From Synechococcus sp. HW_metabat.21 (GTDB lineage: Bacteria; Cyanobacteriota; Cyanobacteriia; PCC-6307; Cyanobiaceae): a stretch of 5,979 bases of DNA. The notes below the pieces were generated by a model. It saw only the letters and a list, made by a program, of their open reading frames with translations. It was not told the DNA's origin and did not search any database. Below, piece by piece: positions 1-4,553 of this stretch. A program made the translations under genes and the position numbers. Each line of letters begins with the position of its first letter. Position 1 is the first letter of the stretch. The stretch lies in contig JAAZUZ010000101.1 in the NCBI GenBank assembly GCA_018623875.1, positions 1 through 5,979 on the forward strand, in the 5' to 3' direction.

Positions 1-1094
1 AGGAGTTCACCAAAGCGCTGTAATTGGTGCTTGCTGCCCATCACCACCAGCAATTGTCCGGGCCCGAGACGCACATCGCCGCCGGGATTGGCGATCAGTG
101 GTTCTGGGGCACCCGTGCTCAGTTGGCTGGCGGCGGGGTTGCGGATGGCAAGCACCAAGGAGCCACTGCGGCGACCCAACTGCAGTTCCGAGAGGCTGGC
201 GCCGTTGAGCTCGCCGAGGTCTTCGGGATGCTCGCTCAGCAGAAATTCGTCCACCTCGCAATCGCTCCCGGCCAGAAGGTCCATGAAGGTCACCGCCAGG
301 GGCCTCAGGGCAGTCGCGGCCATGGCCCGGCCTCCGGCGACGTAGGGGCTGACCACCTGGTCAGCCCCGGCGAGACGCAGTTTCCCTTCCGCTTCTTCAC
401 TGTCGGAGCGGGCGATGAGCCGTGCCCTGGGCGCCAAGCCCCTGGCACTGAGGATCACGTAGAGATTCGCAGCATTGCTCGGCAGAGCGGCCACCAGCGC
501 CCGGCAGCGGTGGATACCGGCTTCCTCCAGGGTTTCGTCCAGGGTCGCGTCCCCCTGGAGCACCGTTAGGCCGCGCTGTTGGGCTTCTTCGATGCGGTCG
601 CTGTCGTTTTCAACGACCAACAGCTGGATGTTCTCTCCGTTGAGTTGCTCTGCGATTTCGCGGCCCATCCGGCCGTAGCCGCAGAGGATGACGTGTTGAT
701 TCATCGATCGCTGCAGCTGTTGGCGGTAGCGCCGCTGGCGGATGCGGCGAAAGTAGCCGGAGTTCGTCAACTCCAGCAGTTTTTGGATGGTTTGCTGGAC
801 CACCACGAGGCCGCCCACCAGGAGCAACGCGGTCACGATCCGGCCGCCCGTGTGGATCAGCTGGGTGTGCTCATCGCTGAAGCCGAGCGTGCTGAGGGTG
901 ATCAGCACCATCCAGTAGCAATCGCCCCAGTCCCAGCCCTCGAATAGCCGGTAACCAACAGCGCCGGCGTTGACCACGGCGGTCAGGGCCAGGATTGGAC
1001 CGGCCCAAGGCCGCTGGGCCACCTGCCTGCGAATCGGGCTGAGCAGGCCGCGTCGGCGCGGCAGTGAACGGGGTCGCTGCCGCATCGGTTTCAT
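1..1094 (-). CDS. Two-helix potassium channel with RCK/TrkA-N and TrkA-C domains (partial, C-terminus cut)
   Basis: The reverse strand is open from an ATG at 1094 to the left edge, giving 364 visible residues. After a basic N-terminus come a hydrophobic helix (about 30-48), a pore loop (about 56-75) with the filter-like T69-L-G-F-S-D74, and a second helix (about 86-105). Next is a Rossmann nucleotide-binding domain with G139-Y-G-R-M-G144 and an acidic residue, E162, at the end of the second strand. A TrkA-C-like region fills about 285-364. This is the classic architecture of bacterial RCK-gated K+ channels of the inner membrane, opened by a cytoplasmic ligand ring. The filter differs from the usual TVGYGD, so strict K+ selectivity is uncertain. 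The start overlaps the stop of the upstream glycosyltransferase-like gene (ATGA, 1091-1094), and no Shine-Dalgarno is visible, so translation is probably coupled. The visible length is near the usual family size, so only a short tail is likely missing. Family call firm; ion and ligand specificity inferred. Confidence 0.9.
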   Translation of the reverse strand, partial: MKPMRQRPRSLPRRRGLLSPIRRQVAQRPWAGPILALTAVVNAGAVGYRLFEGWDWGDCYWMVLITLSTLGFSDEHTQLIHTGGRIVTALLLVGGLVVVQQTIQKLLELTNSGYFRRIRQRRYRQQLQRSMNQHVILCGYGRMGREIAEQLNGENIQLLVVENDSDRIEEAQQRGLTVLQGDATLDETLEEAGIHRCRALVAALPSNAANLYVILSARGLAPRARLIARSDSEEAEGKLRLAGADQVVSPYVAGGRAMAATALRPLAVTFMDLLAGSDCEVDEFLLSEHPEDLGELNGASLSELQLGRRSGSLVLAIRNPAASQLSTGAPEPLIANPGGDVRLGPGQLLVVMGSKHQLQRFGEL

Positions 1095-1924
1095 CCCAGG
1101 CCGAGGGCTTGCAAGACCTCTGGAGTGTTGAGCTTGTGCAGGGCTCCGGCTTGGCCCACCGCTTGCACCCCGGCCCGCTCCGGCAGGGAAGCCGGATCTT
1201 GGCCGAGGGCCACGAGGGGCATGCCGCTCAGGAGGGCCAGCTGGTTGGTGATGGGGTCACTGCTGAGGACCACATCACAGCTCGCGAGTTGGGCTGCCCG
1301 TTGCACCAAAGTTGGACCTCCGGCCTCGACCACCCGCAGATCGGGCAGTTTGCTGCGGATGGCGTCGGGAAGGGCGCGCCAGTGCTCGGCGGGCCAGTCC
1401 TGACTGTTTCCGGAAGGGGCGAGCAGGAGTGCGGGCCCTTGGCCGCTGGGCATCGCTGCGGCCGCTTGCTCCAGGGCCGCTTTGGGCAAGGACAGGCGGA
1501 ATTGGCTCGCGTCCAAGTTGATCCCCAGCTGGCGCAGGTAAGGGGCAAGCGCTTGGGCTTCCCAACCCGCCCCAGGAGTCACGGTCGCGGTGGCGGAGAA
1601 GCCGGAGGCGGCCACACGATTGGGAATGTGGCTCATCGAGAGCATCAGGTCGACCTGCCGCCCGCTGGCGAGGTTGATGCAGGCTTGAAAGTCGGGCTCG
1701 CGCACGTTCCCCAGCAGGTTGGCCCAATCCGCCAGGCTCGGCCCGTCGTCAAAGGCGAAGGGAATCACCTTCTCCACGGCCGGGAGCAGGGACCAGGCGG
1801 CGGCGGCGGCCGGGGAACAGGCCACTTGGACTTGGGCCTTCAGGTCTTGTGCAACCTGAGCTGCTGCAGGAAGGGCGTTCAGCTGATCACTGACCCCACC
1901 CGGCACCAAAAAGAGGACTCGCAT
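1091..1924 (-). CDS. Glycosyltransferase family 9-like (ADP-heptosyltransferase-like) protein
   Basis: This is a 277-residue protein starting MRVLFLVPGG, with an N-terminal strand-loop-helix in which D13 falls at the place of the catalytic Asp of heptosyltransferases (pattern G-x-S-D-x-L-x-x-L-P). The second half has L-L-L-A-P-S-G followed by D176-W-P-A-E-H-W-R, and then a D223-centred segment ending in a G-M-P-L-V-A-L-G stretch. Together these resemble the two Rossmann halves of GT9 enzymes such as WaaC. It is shorter than typical GT9 proteins (about 320-350). Residues that normally bind the ADP-sugar look substituted (see findings), so the activity and sugar are unknown. There is no signal peptide or membrane segment, so it is presumably cytoplasmic. 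The frame stays open upstream to 2410 across ispD on the other strand, but the ATG at 1924 is chosen because the family similarity begins there. It is first in a leftward pair with the potassium channel, with a 4-base overlap. Fold assignment moderately sure, function not. Confidence 0.8.
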   Translation of the reverse strand: MRVLFLVPGGVSDQLNALPAAAQVAQDLKAQVQVACSPAAAAAWSLLPAVEKVIPFAFDDGPSLADWANLLGNVREPDFQACINLASGRQVDLMLSMSHIPNRVAASGFSATATVTPGAGWEAQALAPYLRQLGINLDASQFRLSLPKAALEQAAAAMPSGQGPALLLAPSGNSQDWPAEHWRALPDAIRSKLPDLRVVEAGGPTLVQRAAQLASCDVVLSSDPITNQLALLSGMPLVALGQDPASLPERAGVQAVGQAGALHKLNTPEVLQALGLG

Positions 1925-1997
1925 GGTCGCGCGGGTGTGAAGCGGATCGCTGGCTGATTGTATGTAGGTCGGATTACTTCGTCCTCCGGAGCGCGTG
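1925..1997. promoter_or_regulatory. Divergent intergenic region between the GT9-like gene and ispD
   Basis: This short gap must carry the start signals of both divergent genes. On the reverse strand TACAAT (1962-1957) is one mismatch from the -10 consensus and lies about 33 bases upstream of the ATG at 1924, but I see no convincing -35 partner. On the forward strand GGAG (1988-1991) is a plausible ribosome binding site. It sits six bases before the ATG at 1998 and only three before the GTG at 1995, which favours the ATG as the real ispD start. No operator-like repeat stands out. The promoter elements are a by-eye guess; the ribosome binding site is better supported. Confidence 0.35.
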
Positions 1998-2675
1998 ATG
2001 CATCTGCTGATTGCCTGTGCTGGAAGCGGTCGGCGGATGGGTGCGGAGCGCAACAAGCTCTTGCTTGAGGTCAGTGGACGGCCTGTCCTGGCTTGGACCT
2101 TGGATGCGGCCCTGGCTTCCAGCAGCGTCCGCTGGATCGGGGTGGTGGGGCAAGAGCTGGACCGCCCTGACATTGAGGCTCTGGTGAAGGCGGCGAATCC
2201 CGACCGGCCCGTGCAGTGGATCCAAGGGGGGGACACCCGACAAGACTCGGTCTGCAATGGCTTGGCGGCCCTCCCGCCGGAGGCGCGCTCGGTCTTGATC
2301 CACGACGGGGCGCGCTGCTTGGTGGATCCAGCCCTGATGGATCGGTGTTCCGCCGCTGTGGATGCAGGGGCGGCGGTGATCGCGGCGGCACCGGTCACTG
2401 ACACGATCAAGCGGGTCGACGCCGAGGGTGTGATTCAGGACACCCCGGATCGCTCCGTCCTCTGGGGCGCCCAAACCCCCCAGGGTTTCCCGGTCGAGCA
2501 GTTGCGTCAGGCCCATGCCCAAGCCCGTCAGGAGGGTTGGAGCGTCACCGATGACGCCTCTCTGTTCGAGCGCCTGGGTTGGCCTGTGCGGGTGATGGAG
2601 TCCTCCCCTTCGAACATCAAGATCACGACGCCGTTTGACCTGACGATCGCTGAGGCGGTTCTCTCCGCCCGCTAG
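1998..2675 (+). CDS. ispD: 2-C-methyl-D-erythritol 4-phosphate cytidylyltransferase
   Basis: IspD transfers CMP from CTP to methylerythritol 4-phosphate, the third step of the plastid/bacterial MEP route to IPP and DMAPP, in the cytosol. From the ATG at 1998 it has 225 residues, the normal length. The CTP-binding loop is A6-C-A-G-S-G-R-R-M-G, with R13 and K20 matching the catalytic Arg20 and Lys27 of the E. coli enzyme. The middle contains V-L-I-H-D-G-A-R (the metal/substrate Asp region) and L-W-G-A-Q-T-P-Q-G-F, followed by T-D-D-A-S. The C-terminal S-N-I-K-I-T-T-P-x-D-L carries the substrate-binding Lys. A GTG at 1995 in frame would add one residue; the GGAG at 1988-1991 is better spaced for the ATG. 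It is a single gene between divergent and convergent neighbours, so probably has its own promoter. One oddity is Cys7 where E. coli IspD has Ala. Confidence 0.97.
   Translation: MHLLIACAGSGRRMGAERNKLLLEVSGRPVLAWTLDAALASSSVRWIGVVGQELDRPDIEALVKAANPDRPVQWIQGGDTRQDSVCNGLAALPPEARSVLIHDGARCLVDPALMDRCSAAVDAGAAVIAAAPVTDTIKRVDAEGVIQDTPDRSVLWGAQTPQGFPVEQLRQAHAQARQEGWSVTDDASLFERLGWPVRVMESSPSNIKITTPFDLTIAEAVLSAR
2654..2669. other. Small perfect hairpin at the 3' end of ispD
   Basis: GGCGG (2654-2658) and CCGCC (2665-2669) form a perfect 5-base stem around a 6-base loop, ending three bases before the ispD stop codon at 2673-2675. It lies where the two convergent transcripts meet. Neither strand has a T-run after the stem, so it is not a standard intrinsic terminator. 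It may be chance in GC-rich coding DNA. Confidence 0.2.
2672..2675. other. Tail-to-tail overlap of two stop codons (CTAG)
   Basis: The ispD stop TAG occupies 2673-2675 on the forward strand, and the LD-carboxypeptidase stop TAG occupies 2674-2672 on the reverse strand. The palindrome CTAG therefore ends both genes, and no intergenic sequence is left for a terminator. Confidence 0.9.
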
Positions 2676-3580
2676 AGCAGGGTCAACACACCGCGTTCCC
2701 CATCGAGGCAGGCTCGCCGACCGATGGGGAGCGCCGCGTTGCCGCACTGGTGGCCAAAGGGCAAGCCTGCAACCAAGGGAACCCCCAAGTCACCGCAGCG
2801 TTCCTTGAGGACCGCCTCAAGGGCAAAGGATCGCTCGGGATCACGGGCGTCCTCCGCATCGGCCTCGCAGTCGCTGAAGCTCCCGAAGCCAATTCCGGCC
2901 ACCTGCTGCAGGGCGCCACTGAGTCGCCAGTGGGAGAGCATGCGATCGATCCGGTAGGGCGCCTCACCGACGTCTTCGAGCAGCAGGATCACGCCGCGCA
3001 GGTCTGGCAGATGGGGGGTGCCCAGTAGATGGGTGGCGACGGTGAGATTGCCCACCAGGCAGGGGCCTTCCGCTTGACCCGGCCGCCAAGGCGTTCCGGC
3101 AAGAGAGGGCAATGGCTCCCCAAACAGCAGGGCCCGCAGGCGCTCTTGGCTCCACGCGGGCTCTGCCGCCAGGCTGGTGAGCATCGGTCCGTGGATCCCC
3201 CCAGGTAGGCCTGCCGCTTGCCGGGCCCAGAGCAGGGAGGTGACATCGGAGAACCCCAGCAGCCAGTGGGCGGGTGCCCCCAGGAAGGCATCCATGAGGG
3301 GCTGCTCCAGCAGTCGGGCCGATCCCCAACCGCCACGGACGCAGGCCACCAGTGGAGCCTTGGGCAGCAGGTCGGCGCGGCGTTCGGCGTCGCTTCCGGC
3401 GTAGTACCCCCAATGCCGCTCCAGGTTGGGATGGTTCTCGACCTCCAGGCCCCAGCGCTGGAGAACACGGATTCCGGCTTCTAGGCGGCTGATGGCCTCG
3501 CCTTGGAGGGCGGAACTGGCCGCAGCGAGTTGGACGTGATCACCGGGTTGGAGTGGCCTGGGCCAGGGGCGCTCACTCAT
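2672..3580 (-). CDS. LD-carboxypeptidase (muramoyltetrapeptide carboxypeptidase), peptidase family S66
   Basis: The 302-residue product has the full S66 layout of LdcA/MccF proteins. The N-terminus has P-G-D-H-V-x-L-A-A-A-S-S. A V81-R-G-G-W-G motif precedes the nucleophile elbow G109-F-S111-D-V-T. The C-terminal domain supplies E202 in L-L-E-D-V-G-E-A-P-Y-R-I-D-R and H277 in L-P-F-G-H277-Q-C-G-N, so the Ser-Glu-His triad is complete. LdcA enzymes remove the terminal D-Ala from murein tetrapeptides during cell-wall recycling. MccF relatives instead cleave microcin C-type peptide-nucleotides, so the substrate is not certain. No signal peptide is visible, consistent with a cytoplasmic enzyme. 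The chosen ATG at 3580 overlaps the ubiA stop (ATGA); the frame continues upstream inside ubiA, but family similarity begins here and the length is typical. No ribosome binding site is evident, so coupling to ubiA is likely. The stop shares CTAG with that of ispD. Confidence 0.93.
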   Translation of the reverse strand: MSERPWPRPLQPGDHVQLAAASSALQGEAISRLEAGIRVLQRWGLEVENHPNLERHWGYYAGSDAERRADLLPKAPLVACVRGGWGSARLLEQPLMDAFLGAPAHWLLGFSDVTSLLWARQAAGLPGGIHGPMLTSLAAEPAWSQERLRALLFGEPLPSLAGTPWRPGQAEGPCLVGNLTVATHLLGTPHLPDLRGVILLLEDVGEAPYRIDRMLSHWRLSGALQQVAGIGFGSFSDCEADAEDARDPERSFALEAVLKERCGDLGVPLVAGLPFGHQCGNAALPIGRRACLDGERGVLTLL

Positions 3581-4509
3581 GCCCAGGTCCGTGCAGCCAC
3601 CAAGCCGAGCAGCAGAAGCGCCCCAAGCAGCACCTGGTGTTTGAAGTGCTGGCCGTAGACCGAGCGCGGCAGCTGCGGACGTTGCAGGGCCAGGGCTTCC
3701 TTGATTTGGCCAGCGACCGCCACCAACCAGAGCAGCCAGAACCAGGGGGCAACGCCCTGCAGACCTGAGGCGATCGCCAAGAGGCCGCCCGCGCTGCCGT
3801 AGCAAAGGGCCACCGCCAGGGGGGCGCGTTCCCCGAGGCTGAGGGCGCTGCTGCGGACCCCGACCTCCCGGTCATCATCGCGGTCGGACATGGCGTACAC
3901 CGTGTCAAAGCCAAAGGTCCAGAGGACGGTTGCGAGCCAGAGGCAGAGCAGGGGCCAGCCCCCGTCCAGGCTGCCGCGGGCGGCTGCCCAGGGGATCAAG
4001 ACCGCAAAGCCCCAACACAGAGCCAAGACCGCCTGGGGATAGGCAAACCAACGCTTCGCCGATGGGTAAAGCAGCACCGGAGGCAGGGCGGCGATCGCTA
4101 GCTGGAGGCAGAGGGCCCGGTGGGCTTCAGGTAGACCCCACAGCACGACAGCCAGGGCCGCGACCAGGCAGATCAGCAACAGGACGACGGCGCCCGGGAC
4201 ACCGATCTGACCACTGGCGAGGGGGCGTTGACGGGTTCGCTCCACTTGTGGATCAATGCGCCGATCCCAGAGGTCATTGGCGACACACCCGGCCCCGCTG
4301 ACGGCAAGGCCTCCGATCACAATCGCGGTCACCAGCGGAAGGCTGGGTGGGTTCTCTCCTTGGAGCCAGAGGCTCCATCCCGCAGGAATCAGCAGAATCA
4401 AGCGACCGCTGGGTTTGTCCCAGCGCAGCAGACCCAGCCAAGCCCGGAGCAGCAATCCCAGGCCCTTGCTGTCGGCAGGCACGGTCAGCAGTGGAAAAGT
4501 TGCCCGCAC
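3577..4509 (-). CDS. ubiA: 4-hydroxybenzoate polyprenyltransferase, UbiA family (plastoquinone pathway)
   Basis: This 310-residue integral membrane protein has about eight or nine hydrophobic segments. It carries both Asp-rich prenyl diphosphate motifs of the UbiA superfamily: N78-D-L-W-D82-R-R-I-D86, followed by the conserved R-T-R-Q-R-P-L-A-S-G, and D202-T-V-Y-A-M-S-D209-R-D-D-D213. L-R-W-D-K-P-S-G-R-L near residue 28 is the typical N-terminal signature of 4-hydroxybenzoate prenyltransferases, rather than chlorophyll or tocopherol synthases. In cyanobacteria this enzyme attaches a solanesyl-type chain to 4-hydroxybenzoate on the way to plastoquinone. The start is GTG at 4509; an in-frame TGA at 4536-4534 limits the frame upstream, and a GTG ten codons in is the alternative. 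There is no good ribosome binding site. It is first in a leftward pair with the LD-carboxypeptidase and diverges from ppx. The tail chain length accepted cannot be read from the sequence. Confidence 0.95.
   Translation of the reverse strand: MRATFPLLTVPADSKGLGLLLRAWLGLLRWDKPSGRLILLIPAGWSLWLQGENPPSLPLVTAIVIGGLAVSGAGCVANDLWDRRIDPQVERTRQRPLASGQIGVPGAVVLLLICLVAALAVVLWGLPEAHRALCLQLAIAALPPVLLYPSAKRWFAYPQAVLALCWGFAVLIPWAAARGSLDGGWPLLCLWLATVLWTFGFDTVYAMSDRDDDREVGVRSSALSLGERAPLAVALCYGSAGGLLAIASGLQGVAPWFWLLWLVAVAGQIKEALALQRPQLPRSVYGQHFKHQVLLGALLLLGLVAARTWA
3770..3777. repeat. HIP1 octamer GCGATCGC
   Basis: A perfect copy of the highly iterated palindrome of cyanobacteria lies inside ubiA, extended to the 10-base palindrome GGCGATCGCC (3769-3778). 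Confidence 0.85.
4091..4098. repeat. HIP1 octamer GCGATCGC
   Basis: A second perfect HIP1 copy inside ubiA, 321 bases from the first. Such copies are usually within coding sequence in HIP1-bearing genomes. Confidence 0.85.
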
Positions 4510-4553
4510 CCTAAAGGGCAGTGCGAAAGTGGCTCAGCGCCTGAGATTGGTCT
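4510..4553. promoter_or_regulatory. 44-base divergent intergenic region between ubiA and ppx
   Basis: Both flanking genes begin with GTG and are read away from this gap. It contains a short inverted repeat, CTCAG (4533-4537) and CTGAG (4541-4545) around CGC, which could be an operator or be chance. The gap is too short to hold two full, non-overlapping promoters, so the promoters probably overlap each other or extend into the opposing gene's 5' end. I see no clear -10 or -35 on either strand and no strong ribosome binding site. Confidence 0.35.

Noticed and set aside
24..947. Forward frames 24-569 and 579-947 opposite the channel gene
   Set aside because: No motif is seen and the opposite strand encodes clear pore and Rossmann signatures throughout.
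1064..1957. Long forward-strand open frame (297 codons) opposite the GT9-like gene
   Set aside because: It is rich in Gly, Gln and His, shows no recognisable motif, and lies wholly opposite a gene with family similarity; long antisense frames are common in GC-rich DNA.
1925..2410. N-terminal extension of the GT9-like gene to an ATG at 2410
   Set aside because: The added 162 residues are low-complexity antisense to ispD, and GT9 similarity begins at the ATG at 1924.
1974..2747. Reverse-strand open frame of 257 codons opposite ispD
   Set aside because: The product is Arg/His/Pro-rich with no domain. It is a compositional shadow of ispD, whose catalytic residues are intact.
1091..3588. The same CCTGGG just before both ATGA overlaps (channel and LD-carboxypeptidase starts)
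   Set aside because: In each case it is explained by the codons ending the upstream protein; two occurrences do not establish a shared signal and it is not a Shine-Dalgarno.
3581..3805. N-terminal extension of the LD-carboxypeptidase to 3805
   Set aside because: The extra residues lie within ubiA in another frame and look unlike S66 proteins. ATG 3580 gives the usual length and an ATGA overlap.
4509..4518. CCCTAAAGGG as a hairpin or operator at the ubiA start
   Set aside because: The stem has only four base pairs with a two-base loop, and it overlaps the start codon; it is too weak to claim.
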